Assembly: GCF_002741035.1 (NCBI RefSeq)
Contig: NZ_CP016808.1
Location: 124,001-188,000 of the forward strand
Direction: 5' to 3'
DNA: 64,000 nt
From: Paenibacillus sp. BIHB 4019
GTDB lineage: Bacteria; Bacillota; Bacilli; Paenibacillales; Paenibacillaceae
The notes under the pieces are model-generated. The model searched no databases, was not told where the DNA came from, and was given only the letters and a program-made list of their open reading frames with translations. A program made the position numbers and the translations under genes. Each line of letters starts with the position of its first letter. The stretch's first letter is position 1. Shown here piece by piece: positions 38,823 to 47,577 of this stretch.

Positions 38823-40121
38823 ATGGAGTTGTCAGAACTGTCGAGAGGTCTCGATACAATCTGGGTTGTCTTGACAGCGGCTATGATTTTGCTGATGGAG
38901 GGCGGCTTTGCGCTGCTGGAGGCAGGTTTCGTCCGCCAGAAAAATGCCGTCAGCATCATTATGAAAGTGTTCGTTGATATTGCATTCGGAGCTCTCGTTT
39001 TTTATTTTTTCGGCTTCGCTATTATGTACGGCAAAGATGTAGGCGGCCTGCTTGGCACTAGCGGCTTCCTGCTAAGCGGCGACCTTTCTCATATTGTACT
39101 TAATATTTCCCATGAAACGTATTGGCTGTTCCAATGCGCCTTCGTTATCGCGGTCATCTCCATCGTATCCGGAGCCGTGGCTGAACGCATCCACTTCCGT
39201 GCCTACATTTTGCTGACGATCGCCATGACCGGACTCATTTATCCGCTAGCGGGCCACTGGGTATGGTCGACCGGCGGCTGGCTTGGCAAGCTTGGCATGA
39301 TCGACTTTGCCGGTTCAGCTGTTATCCATGCCCTCGGCGGATTTGCCGCCCTGGCTGCAGCGATTTTCGTCGGGCCCCGCATTGGCAAGTTCAGCCCGGA
39401 TGGCAAGGTGAACATCGTTTCGCCCTCCAATTTGCCGCTCGCATCCGTTGGCGCCTTCATCCTATGGTTCGGCTGGTTCGGCTTTAATGCCGGAAGTACG
39501 CTGAGCGCGACGAATACTTCGATCGGGCACATCGCCGTAACGACGATGCTTTCCGCCGCTGCAGGCGGTGCCACCTGCATATTGTTTACGATGTTTCGCT
39601 ATAAAAAAGCCGATCCTCCGATGGTTATTAACGGGTCGCTAGCTGGCCTTGTCGGCATTACCGCTGGCTGTGCTTTCGTCTCTGACGGCGCTGCCATCTT
39701 CATCGGCGCGCTTTGCGGCATTATGATGGTTCTCGCTACCGAATACATGGAGAGCAAAAAAATCGATGATCCCGTCGGCGCCTTCGCCGTACACGGCATT
39801 AGCGGCAGCATTGGCACGCTGGCACTCGGGTTATTTGCCAAGCCAGAGCTCGCTAGCGAGGTCGGACAAGGCTATTACGGCTTATTTTATGGCGGCGGCT
39901 TGCATCTCCTTGGTGTACAAGCACTTGGCCTCATCACCGTATCTGCATGGGGCTTTGCATTGACGTGGGTCGTATTATGGCTCATTCGCAAAATCATGCC
40001 GGTTCGCGTCTCCAAAGACGAAGAGCTAATCGGTCTGGATGTTGGCATTCACGGCGTTCCCGCTTACAGCTACGATACGGATTTTCTTGATGTAGACCAC
40101 CTGAAGAGCGGCAATTCATAG
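38823..40121 (+). CDS. amtB: Ammonium transporter (Amt family)
   Basis: A 432-residue membrane channel with eleven predicted helices. Family signatures: LMEGGFALLEAGFVRQKNAVSI, the aromatic gate near ETYWLFQCAF, DFAGSAVIHALGGFAAL with one of the twin pore histidines, GWFGFNAGS, and FAVHGISGSIGTLALGLFA with the second. It imports ammonium when nitrogen is scarce. ATG 38823 is chosen for the family-like N-terminus; AAGGGG lies 12 bases upstream, longer than usual, and TTG 38811 abuts it. No glnK/nrgB gene follows, although they are usually paired. Confidence 0.95.
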   Translation: MELSELSRGLDTIWVVLTAAMILLMEGGFALLEAGFVRQKNAVSIIMKVFVDIAFGALVFYFFGFAIMYGKDVGGLLGTSGFLLSGDLSHIVLNISHETYWLFQCAFVIAVISIVSGAVAERIHFRAYILLTIAMTGLIYPLAGHWVWSTGGWLGKLGMIDFAGSAVIHALGGFAALAAAIFVGPRIGKFSPDGKVNIVSPSNLPLASVGAFILWFGWFGFNAGSTLSATNTSIGHIAVTTMLSAAAGGATCILFTMFRYKKADPPMVINGSLAGLVGITAGCAFVSDGAAIFIGALCGIMMVLATEYMESKKIDDPVGAFAVHGISGSIGTLALGLFAKPELASEVGQGYYGLFYGGGLHLLGVQALGLITVSAWGFALTWVVLWLIRKIMPVRVSKDEELIGLDVGIHGVPAYSYDTDFLDVDHLKSGNS

Positions 40122-40135
40122 CTATATAAGTTTAA

Positions 40136-40193
40136 CAAAAAACCTCCAAATTCCAGCGATGCCAAGCATCCGGGAATTTGGAGGTTTTGTTTT
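40136..40193 (+). terminator. Terminator after amtB
   Basis: AAAACCTCCAAATTCC pairs with GGAATTTGGAGGTTTT, a 16-bp perfect stem, followed by G and T residues. Confidence 0.9.
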
Positions 40194-40225
40194 ATTTGAA
40201 AGGAATGAAGCTTCACTACTATGTC

Positions 40226-40603
40226 TTATAGCAAATCATTCGCCAGCTCAAAGGGAACCGTAACCATATCCGTTGGAGCTGAGCTGTTCTGTATTTTGCG
40301 TACATTTTCAATTTCAAGCTTTAACGCACGAACTTTCTCCATCGGCTTGCGTACGAAATGGATATGCTCCACGGCCAAATGATGATCCGGCTTCTTCCCT
40401 GACAACATGCGCCTGAAAGCAGACATCGATTGATAAGCCCGCTCTTCCTTAAGACGGCGCTTCTCGTAACGCTCAACCATTTGCTCGATTTCGATAATTT
40501 CCTGTTCCTTCTTGCCGATATAAGCGTCAATGAACGGAAGCACCTCAGCTGCTCTGCGATGCTCGGAAGCCGAATAGTTTGTGAATGTTATAGGATCAGT
40601 CAT
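40226..40603 (-). CDS. Hypothetical coiled-coil-like protein
   Basis: A 125-residue cytoplasmic protein that I do not recognise. Residues ~25-65 are a highly charged helix (KKEQEIIEIEQMVERYEKRRLKEERAYQ) likely to form a coiled coil; a second charged helix spans ~85-108 (RKPMEKVRALKLEIENVRKI). No cysteine, membrane segment or motif. An AGGTGA lies before ATG 40603. It is monocistronic, convergent with amtB. Codon use and ribosome binding site suggest a real gene. Confidence 0.7.
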   Translation of the reverse strand: MTDPITFTNYSASEHRRAAEVLPFIDAYIGKKEQEIIEIEQMVERYEKRRLKEERAYQSMSAFRRMLSGKKPDHHLAVEHIHFVRKPMEKVRALKLEIENVRKIQNSSAPTDMVTVPFELANDLL

Positions 40604-40719
40604 GAGAGTTCACCTGTCTTATCATGTGATTATTTGTTACACCGTAATCATACAATAAAACAGGTTCGTTTGAAAACTGTTTTTTATCTCCTTATTTCTA
40701 TGTCTAGCCGCCACGTTAG

Positions 40720-40747
40720 AAAAAAGGAGCCATAGCGGCTCCTTTTC
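40720..40747 (-). terminator. Terminator after the small spore protein gene
   Basis: Minus strand AAAAGGAGCC pairs with GGCTCCTTTT around a 5-base loop, extended by more T residues. It is symmetric and may stop transcription both ways. Confidence 0.85.
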
Positions 40748-40771
40748 TCACTTTTTTATTAGGACAGCTTG

Positions 40772-40903
40772 TTACTTCTGCTTTTTTTGTATCGATTTAG
40801 CGGCTGTATTGCTCGTTTCATTGTTTTGTCCAAATTCTTCTGCAAACTCGGAATTCAGCTTTTGGTTCGATTGAGCTGCTTTATTGTTTTTGTTCTTGGC
40901 CAT
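40772..40903 (-). CDS. Gamma-type small acid-soluble spore protein-like peptide
   Basis: A 43-residue, Asn/Gln/Lys-rich hydrophilic peptide, MAKNKNNKAAQSNQKLNSEF then AEEFGQNNETSNTAAKSIQKKQK. The F(A/G)xEF-type motif and composition match gamma-type SASPs, storage proteins of the spore core cut by the Gpr protease, but it has a single repeat where B. subtilis SspE has two. GGGAGGTG lies ten bases before ATG 40903, and a terminator follows the stop. Too short for routine gene calling by length. Confidence 0.7.
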   Translation of the reverse strand: MAKNKNNKAAQSNQKLNSEFAEEFGQNNETSNTAAKSIQKKQK

Positions 40904-40968
40904 GTTGGTTTTTCACCTCCCCGTCCATGTTAGTATGGCGGGTTAAGGTTCTAATATGCATGCTGTTG

Positions 40969-41604
40969 TTACGATTCCAGATATGCCTCAGGCAAGCCTT
41001 TGCCTGCCTCCGCAGCCTTGTTGATCTTATTTAGCCAAGCCTGAGACAGCTTCCCGCTGCCTTTGCGAATGACTTCAACCTCCACTGTGCGTTTGCCCCA
41101 CTGCTTGAATACATCCGCCGTCGTCTCGAAATACAAATCGATTCGGCTGCCTTTAATAGCCGATCCCGTATCAGCGACGACGCCATACCCATATCCGGGA
41201 ATATAAAGCAGAGATCCAATCGGAAATAGTTTCGGATCAGCTGCAATCGTGGAAACCATATCCCGGCGAACCTTCACGCCTGAATACGTAATGCCATAGC
41301 TCGGATGGCCGGGCCGCTTTCCCGTTGATTCAACTCCGGCTGTATATCCCGTTGCAACGACCTTCACTTTATCATACGCCGGTTTTTGCGGCGCTAGCTG
41401 CTGCTTGACGGTTTCCGTACGATCTTCTTGAGCCAATGCCGCTGTCAGCTTAACCGAATCAGGTGCGACAACTACGGGCATATGCTGCAGCGGGGCTGCT
41501 TGATTAATCGTCTTGCCCGGGAAAGGCTTGAAACAGATCGCAAGCAATACGAGCGCCGCAATTGCGAGCAGCATTTTTTTATATTGAAAAAAGCTTGTAA
41601 CCAT
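40969..41604 (-). CDS. Membrane-anchored or secreted 3D-domain protein
   Basis: A 211-residue protein. A membrane helix or signal anchor ([15 protein letters not shown], ~11-25) is followed by ~65 flexible residues and a 3D domain (~82-180): [42 protein letters not shown], and [20 protein letters not shown], giving the three Asp residues typical of MltA/YocH/Sps-like lytic enzymes. A role in peptidoglycan turnover, perhaps in the spore or during outgrowth, is inferred. GAGGAGG is ten bases before ATG 41604. No LysM or SH3 domain is present. Confidence 0.88.
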   Translation of the reverse strand: MVTSFFQYKKMLLAIAALVLLAICFKPFPGKTINQAAPLQHMPVVVAPDSVKLTAALAQEDRTETVKQQLAPQKPAYDKVKVVATGYTAGVESTGKRPGHPSYGITYSGVKVRRDMVSTIAADPKLFPIGSLLYIPGYGYGVVADTGSAIKGSRIDLYFETTADVFKQWGKRTVEVEVIRKGSGKLSQAWLNKINKAAEAGKGLPEAYLES

Positions 41605-41679
41605 TTGGGCACTTCCTCCTCTGAAGAAGATTACCCAAGTGGTACAAGCTTTATGCAGACGAGCCGCTGTTAGCTGCTC

Positions 41680-43617
41680 TTATAACGCTTTTGTTTTGAT
41701 CTCTTGCTCTAACATTTCCGCTGTCTCGGCAATCGATTTTGCCCCAATATCGCCTTCGCCGCGCTTGCGGATTGAGACCGAGCCTGCTTGCATTTCATTC
41801 TCGCCAACTACGAGCATATAAGGAACTTTCTCAATTTGCGCCTCGCGAATTTTATAGCCAAGCTTCTCGTTGCGAAGATCGCTTTCTACACGAATGCCCG
41901 CTTCCTGCAGCTTCTCAGCCACTTCACGCGCATACTGCTCATATACAGTGGAAACTGGAATAACCTTCGCTTGAATCGGCGACAGCCATAGCGGCAGTGC
42001 GCCAGCAAAATTCTCCAGCAGGAATGCCGTCATGCGCTCCATTGTGCTGATGATGCCGCGGTGAATAACGACTGGACGGTGCTTTTTGCCGTCTTCGCCG
42101 ATGTATTCCAGCTCGAAGCGCTCTGGAAGCAGAAAGTCCAGCTGTGCTGTGGACAGCGTCTCTTCTTTGCCCAGGGCGGTTTTGATCTGAACGTCCAGCT
42201 TCGGACCGTAGAAAGCCGCTTCGCCTTCTGCCTCGAAAAATGGCAGGTCAAGCTCCTCGACAACTTCGCGAAGCATGCGCTGCGACATTTCCCACATTTC
42301 ATCATTTTGGAAATATTTCTCGGTATCCTGCGGATCACGGTACGATAGACGGAAACGGTATTCCTTAATGCCAAAATCTTCATATACTTTGCGAATGAGG
42401 TTGACCACACGCGCGAACTCTTCCTTGATTTGGTCCGGACGGCAGAAAATATGCGCGTCATTCAGCGTCATCGCGCGAACACGGTGCAAGCCCGTCAAGG
42501 CTCCGGACATTTCATAGCGGTGCATCGTTCCCATTTCGGCAATACGTACCGGCAAGTCGCGGTAGCTTCTCATATCGCTTTTGAAAACCATCATATGGTG
42601 CGGGCAATTCATCGGGCGAAGCACAAGCTCCTCATTATCCAGCACCATCTTCGGAAACATATCCTCGCTGTAATGCTCCCAGTGGCCGGATGTTTTGTAC
42701 AGCTCTACGTTAGCCAGAACAGGCGTATAAACATGCTCATAGCCAAGACGTTCTTCCATATCCACGATGTAGCGCTCCAATGTACGGCGAACTTTCGCGC
42801 CATTCGGCAGCCATAGCGGCAAGCCTTGGCCAACCTCGCGCGAGAACGTGAACATTTTCAGCTCGCGTCCCAGCTTGCGGTGATCGCGTTTTTTCGCTTC
42901 CTCAAGGAAGTGGAGATGTTCATCGAGCTGTGCTTTTTTCGGAAACGCTGTTCCGTAAATACGCTGAAGCATTTTATTTTTGGAATCACCGCGCCAGTAA
43001 GCGCCTGCTACGCTGAGCAGCTTGAATGCTTTAATCCGTCCTGTAGACGGAAGGTGCGGCCCACGGCAGAGGTCGAAAAATTCGCCTTGATCATAAATAG
43101 TAATTTCCGCTTCCACAGGAAGGTCGCGGATCAGCTCCAGCTTGAGCGTGTCGCCAATATCGGTAAATACGGCAATCGCTTCATCACGGCTGACGACGCG
43201 GCGGCGGATATCGAGATTTTGCTGAACAATTTTATCCATTTCCTTCTCGATTTTAACCAAATCTTCCGGAGTTATCGACTGTTCCATATCGATATCATAG
43301 TAGAAGCCATCCTCAATAACAGGGCCAATACCTAGCTTAAGCTCTACATCGGCATACAGGCGCTTGATCGCTTGAGCCATCAAATGCGCTGTGCTGTGAC
43401 GGTAAACCTCCAGCCCGTCAGCTGAATCCAAAGTTACGATTTCAACCTTTGCATCTTCATTAATAGGTGTATAAACATCCACGGTTTTCCCGTCAATTTT
43501 ACCTGCGATTGCATTTTTGCGCAGTCCGCTGCTGATCGAGCCAGCCACCTCTTCAATTGTTGTTCCTGCATCATATTCCCTTATTGCGCCATCCGGCAAA
43601 GTTACTTTAATCGCCAT
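41680..43617 (-). CDS. thrS: Threonyl-tRNA synthetase
   Basis: A 645-residue class II synthetase. The order is TGS domain ([18 protein letters not shown]), SAD editing domain ([10 protein letters not shown]...), catalytic core with the zinc-binding Cys in RPMNCPHHM and motifs [26 protein letters not shown] (motif 2) and [15 protein letters not shown] (motif 3), then the anticodon-binding domain. AAAGGATG precedes ATG 43617. A T-box leader and a strong promoter lie upstream, so expression rises when tRNA-Thr is uncharged. It is separated from ytxC, its neighbour in Bacillus, by the RND operon. Confidence 0.97.
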   Translation of the reverse strand: MAIKVTLPDGAIREYDAGTTIEEVAGSISSGLRKNAIAGKIDGKTVDVYTPINEDAKVEIVTLDSADGLEVYRHSTAHLMAQAIKRLYADVELKLGIGPVIEDGFYYDIDMEQSITPEDLVKIEKEMDKIVQQNLDIRRRVVSRDEAIAVFTDIGDTLKLELIRDLPVEAEITIYDQGEFFDLCRGPHLPSTGRIKAFKLLSVAGAYWRGDSKNKMLQRIYGTAFPKKAQLDEHLHFLEEAKKRDHRKLGRELKMFTFSREVGQGLPLWLPNGAKVRRTLERYIVDMEERLGYEHVYTPVLANVELYKTSGHWEHYSEDMFPKMVLDNEELVLRPMNCPHHMMVFKSDMRSYRDLPVRIAEMGTMHRYEMSGALTGLHRVRAMTLNDAHIFCRPDQIKEEFARVVNLIRKVYEDFGIKEYRFRLSYRDPQDTEKYFQNDEMWEMSQRMLREVVEELDLPFFEAEGEAAFYGPKLDVQIKTALGKEETLSTAQLDFLLPERFELEYIGEDGKKHRPVVIHRGIISTMERMTAFLLENFAGALPLWLSPIQAKVIPVSTVYEQYAREVAEKLQEAGIRVESDLRNEKLGYKIREAQIEKVPYMLVVGENEMQAGSVSIRKRGEGDIGAKSIAETAEMLEQEIKTKAL

Positions 43618-43668
43618 CGTTATCATCCTTTCCATTCGCTAAGCTTCCAAGCTGCTGCGTTCTGAACG

Positions 43669-43975
43669 CAAAAAAAGCACGCATCCCGCGAAGGGACGAG
43701 TGCTTGTAAGCTCGTGGTTCCACCCTAATTCGATTGCTCGCCTAACGCTGATCAGCGTATTACATCCCGGCAGCAGCCAATCCTTAATTTATCTGGTAAC
43801 GGAGATTTCCGGCACAGCTTAATGGCGCTTCACAAATGGAAGCCTGTTCGGCTATACAGCTACAAAGGGGTATATTTACATTTATCTGGAAGGAAATTGC
43901 AGCCTTGTTTCCTCTCTCTGGACCAGTTGAACGTGTAAATACATGTCTTTATCATTGCTTTTTCAGCATATATCA
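43669..43975 (-). promoter_or_regulatory. T-box riboswitch of thrS
   Basis: The minus strand carries the T-box core AGGGTGGAACCACGAG (43726-43711), followed by the terminator GCAC-CGTCCC/GGGATG-GTGC and seven T (43704-43671). Upstream, ~250 nt include a stem GTATTTACA/TGTAAATA with an AGAGAGAGG motif, consistent with stem I. I could not fix the specifier codon by eye, so threonine specificity is inferred from the gene. Confidence 0.9.
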
Positions 43976-43980
43976 GCATA

Positions 43981-44009
43981 ATTATAGTCCTCAATAGCAA
44001 GCAGGTCAA
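43981..44009 (-). promoter_or_regulatory. Sigma-A promoter of the thrS leader
   Basis: Minus strand TTGACC (44009-44004), 17-base spacer, consensus TATAAT (43986-43981). It places the transcript start near 43975, about 360 nt before the thrS codon. Confidence 0.8.
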
Positions 44010-44053
44010 GAGTTAAGACATACATTGCCATAAGCCCCTTTCATATGCCAGGC

Positions 44054-44257
44054 TTATGACAAGCCTTTTCCTCTATATATGCTGCGGCGTCGTACGCGAA
44101 CGATCCGGTACACGCTGATCGTAAGCAAAATGAGGAAGAGCGGCATTAGCGCTACCTCGCTGCCCTGCCGCGTGGGCACCTCAGCAAAAGCAGCCCCAAG
44201 CATCAGTACAGCAATTACGCCAAACACCATGAATCTTCTTCCTTTACGTCCATTCAT
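44054..44257 (-). CDS. Small two-span membrane protein after the RND pump gene
   Basis: A 67-residue protein: a basic N-terminus MNGRKGRRF, one helix MVFGVIAVLMLGAAFA, an external loop EVPTRQGSEVA, a second helix LMPLFLILLTISVYRIV, and a basic tail RVRRRSIYRGKGLS. GGGAGTGAG precedes ATG 44257. It starts 19 bases after the RND gene, so it is probably in the same operon and could be a pump accessory. I recognise no family. Confidence 0.65.
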   Translation of the reverse strand: MNGRKGRRFMVFGVIAVLMLGAAFAEVPTRQGSEVALMPLFLILLTISVYRIVRVRRRSIYRGKGLS

Positions 44258-44276
44258 TGCTCTCACTCCCTCTTCC

Positions 44277-47200
44277 TCATGCAAAGTCATTGAACGCATC
44301 CGCTTCATTAACCTTGTGTTTTTTCCACACCATTTCATATATGACCGGCATAACGATCAGCGTGAGCAGCGTCGAGCTGAATAAGCCGCCAATAACCGCG
44401 ATCGCAAGGCCTCCCGAAATGAGGCTCGTTGAGGAGCCGGATAATGCAAGCGGTACAAGCGCAAGCATCGTTGCAAATGCCGTCATTAAAATCGGTCTAA
44501 GCCTTGTTCTTGACGCCTCTACGATCGCTTCTGTAATCGGGATGCCCGCATTGCGATTTTTCTCCACCCGATCAAACAGTACGACCGCATTGGTGACGAC
44601 GATGCCGACCAGCATCAGCATGCCAATCATGCCGCTCATAGACAGTGACTGCCCTGTCAGAAGCAAGGCGCTCAATGAGCCAATCGGAATAAACACCAGC
44701 GAGGCTATAATAATAAGCGGCGTCCGCAAACCTCCGAACGTCATGCTCATAATAATAAATACGAGGCCAACCGCTGCCGCCATGGCGATACCAAGGCTTG
44801 AGAAGCCGTCATTGATCATTTGCAGCCCGCCGCCGACCTTAAGCTCCACGCCGGAAGGCAGCGTCAGACTATCAATATCCGCCTGCACCAGCTTTGTAAC
44901 GGCCGATACGGCACTGGCATCCTTCACCGTTCCGCTAACAAGAGCGTACATTTTTCCATCATCATGGCTGACCTTGATCCAAGCACTCTGCTCCGTTATA
45001 TCCGCGATGTCCTTCAGCTTCTTCATGCCCGCTGCAGTAGGAATCTGTATATTTTCCAGCTCTTGCTTGGTAGCAATTTGCTGTTCATACGATAAAGTTA
45101 TTGCTTGCTCCTTATTGTCGATTTTGTAAGTGCCGGCATCGACTGGCCGCAGCTGCTCGCCGGTCAATTGCATAATCAGATAAGGGCTAATGTTAGCATC
45201 GATTCCGCTTTGGTTAAGGGAAACGACCCATTTTGGCGTTACCTCATCCATATTGTTCGTAATATCCTTTAGATCGCTGCTTTCCTTCATTAGCTTCTCA
45301 ATTTTAAGGGCGGTTTGCGCCAGCTTGTCCGCACTATCCGCATAAATGCTGACATCAATATTGTTGCCCGAAGGCGGCCCCTGCTGTTCGCCCGCTTTAA
45401 TATTGAGCGTCGTGCCTTCCTGCTTCGCAGTGACCACTGCCAGCAGCTCGGTCTGCAGCTTCGTAGTCATTTCCGCCATATCGCTTCCTTCGGCAAATTG
45501 AACCGTGATCGTCGCTTTATTATTCCCGCCGCTAGGCGCAAGCGGGTTAGCGCCAGTACCGCCAACGGAAACCTCATAGCTCTCTACGTTTTCCAGCTTG
45601 CTTAAATAGGCTTCCACCTTGCCGCTGACATCGTCCGTCTGCTTCAGGCTGCTTTGCGCAGGCAGGGCAACATCAATCGCTAAGCTCGGAGCCGCGCTAG
45701 TCGGCAGAAAAGCAACGCCGATTAAAGGAATTAAACCAAGCGAGCCTGCTAAAAGCACGATAGCTGACCCTAAGACGAGCGCTTTGCGCTTCAGCGCGCT
45801 GCGGATCATTTTTTCAAAACCATTTGATAGTCTGCTTTCCTTCGTATGCGGCTTCACGCTTCTGAAAAAGCGGCTGCCCAGCACAGGTATCAGCATCACC
45901 GATACCAACAGCGAAATCGATATGGAAAGGACGACAGCAATCGAAAACGGACGGAAAAACTGTCCAATGATCCCGCTGACAAATGCAAGAGGGGCAAAGA
46001 CGACGATCGTCGCCGCCGTGGATGAAGCCACAGCCCCGATCACTTCGCGGGTCGCTTGGTAGGCCAGCTCCTTGCCGCTCATTTTCTCGCCTTTTTCCTG
46101 CCGCCATCTATATATATTTTCAATAACGACGATGCTGTCATCGACGATCCGTCCCACGGACACGGCGATGCCGCCCAGCGTCATAATGTTAAGCGTATAG
46201 CCCATTTGATCCATAATCGCAATCGTGGCAAAAATAGAAATCGGCAGCGACAAAATCGAAATAATCGTCGCCCTTACATTGCGCAAAAACAAGAAAATGA
46301 TGAGCACGCAAAACAATGTGCCATACAAGCCTTCACGAACGAGGCCGGATACGGATTCCTTAATATCCTGACCTTGGTCAACGATGACATGATAGTCCAG
46401 CTCGCCTTTGGCTTGATAAGTGCCGAGCAGCTCGCTCACACTGTCAGATACATCCGCCGTGTTGGAATCCTGCGTCTTCTGAATCGAAATAACAAAGCTC
46501 GGCTCGCCATTAAAGCGGGTAATTTCATTTTGCTCAGATACCGTCTTAATGTCGGCAATATCACCAAGCGTGACAGCAGCTGCTGCGGCACCCGCACCGC
46601 CTGAAGCTGCCGAACCAGTTGGCGCTCCTGGGCCGACGGCGTTTCCTGATGCAGAACCTGCGGCACTGCCAGGAGCAGCTTGATTAGCCGCACTGCCCTG
46701 CACTCCTCCTGCACCCATTCCACTCGCGCTGCCTGCTGCAGAACCTGCGGCTCCGCCGCCAGCCGTTGCTGTCAGCTTCAGCTCTTCAAGCTGCTTCATG
46801 GTATCGAGGCTGCCGGTCAACCGGATCGGTATGACCGTCTCCTCCTGCGACACAGAGCCCAGTGGCAGAGCGTAGTCCAGCCCCTGAAGCGCCGTGCGGA
46901 TGGAGCTGAGCGTAATGCCATGCTGCGCCGCTTTATTTTTATCTACAACAATATTAAGCTCATTCGTCGTACCGCCCTTCAGCGTTACGGTTCCGACTCC
47001 AGCTAGCTTTTGCAGCTCAGGAACGACGCTGTTTTGCAGTTCATCAGCCAGCTTCGCCGAATCTCCTTCGGCAGCAAATACAGCCGCTTGATAAATAGGC
47101 TGGCTATTTGCCGACAAACGCTGCACCGTTACACTCGCATTATCGGCCAGCTTCAGCTTGCTAAGCTCAGCCTCAACTTCGCTGTATTTTTTATCCATGT

Positions 47201-47501
47201 CCGTACCAAATGGGAACTGGATAAAAATGCTGGCTGCATTTTCAGCAGAGGTGCTCGTTAACGACTCATAGCCCTGCACACGCTTCAAATGGTCTTCAAT
47301 CGGATTCGTAACCTCCGACTCGATCTCCTCCGTAGAGGCGCCAGGCTGAATCGCCTGTACGAACACGGCCGGGAAATCCAAATCCGGAAACGTCTGCTGC
47401 TTAATTTGCGTGGAGGCATACAAGCCATACCCCAGCACCAAAACGCATAATAAAATGACAGCAACACTATTTTTCAAGCTAAATTTGGTCAATCGATTCA
47501 A
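44277..47501 (-). CDS. RND-family efflux transporter (SwrC/AcrB-like)
   Basis: A 1074-residue inner-membrane pump with the RND layout: TM1 (VAVILLCVLVLGYGLYAS), large external domain, six TMs including GGIAVSVGRIVDDSIVVIENIYR with the proton-relay Asp pair, second external domain, six more TMs ending IVMPVIYEMVWKKH. Residues ~247-309 are a Gly/Ala/Ser-rich insertion unlike the rest. The start is TTG 47501: GAGAGGAGAG lies seven bases before it and the product begins MNRLTKFSLKNSVAV, typical of the family. In Gram-positives such pumps export lipopeptides or other amphiphiles. An HssRS-like two-component system is directly upstream; no MFP adaptor gene is present. Confidence 0.93.
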   Translation of the reverse strand: MNRLTKFSLKNSVAVILLCVLVLGYGLYASTQIKQQTFPDLDFPAVFVQAIQPGASTEEIESEVTNPIEDHLKRVQGYESLTSTSAENAASIFIQFPFGTDMDKKYSEVEAELSKLKLADNASVTVQRLSANSQPIYQAAVFAAEGDSAKLADELQNSVVPELQKLAGVGTVTLKGGTTNELNIVVDKNKAAQHGITLSSIRTALQGLDYALPLGSVSQEETVIPIRLTGSLDTMKQLEELKLTATAGGGAAGSAAGSASGMGAGGVQGSAANQAAPGSAAGSASGNAVGPGAPTGSAASGGAGAAAAAVTLGDIADIKTVSEQNEITRFNGEPSFVISIQKTQDSNTADVSDSVSELLGTYQAKGELDYHVIVDQGQDIKESVSGLVREGLYGTLFCVLIIFLFLRNVRATIISILSLPISIFATIAIMDQMGYTLNIMTLGGIAVSVGRIVDDSIVVIENIYRWRQEKGEKMSGKELAYQATREVIGAVASSTAATIVVFAPLAFVSGIIGQFFRPFSIAVVLSISISLLVSVMLIPVLGSRFFRSVKPHTKESRLSNGFEKMIRSALKRKALVLGSAIVLLAGSLGLIPLIGVAFLPTSAAPSLAIDVALPAQSSLKQTDDVSGKVEAYLSKLENVESYEVSVGGTGANPLAPSGGNNKATITVQFAEGSDMAEMTTKLQTELLAVVTAKQEGTTLNIKAGEQQGPPSGNNIDVSIYADSADKLAQTALKIEKLMKESSDLKDITNNMDEVTPKWVVSLNQSGIDANISPYLIMQLTGEQLRPVDAGTYKIDNKEQAITLSYEQQIATKQELENIQIPTAAGMKKLKDIADITEQSAWIKVSHDDGKMYALVSGTVKDASAVSAVTKLVQADIDSLTLPSGVELKVGGGLQMINDGFSSLGIAMAAAVGLVFIIMSMTFGGLRTPLIIIASLVFIPIGSLSALLLTGQSLSMSGMIGMLMLVGIVVTNAVVLFDRVEKNRNAGIPITEAIVEASRTRLRPILMTAFATMLALVPLALSGSSTSLISGGLAIAVIGGLFSSTLLTLIVMPVIYEMVWKKHKVNEADAFNDFA

Positions 47502-47551
47502 TGTATATCTCTCCTCTCGTTGTATAACCTCCCTTATCATAACCAGTAATT

Positions 47552-47570
47552 TTGTACTAATTATGTACAA
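47552..47570. promoter_or_regulatory. Palindrome in the kinase-to-RND gap
   Basis: TTGTAC-N7-GTACAA lies in the 76-base gap between the kinase and RND genes. It could be an operator allowing separate control of the pump, or a chance palindrome. Confidence 0.35.
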
Positions 47571-47577
47571 GGCCCTG

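Noticed and set aside
44257..45129. 290-codon plus-strand frame opposite the RND gene
   Set aside because: Shadow of the RND coding sequence.
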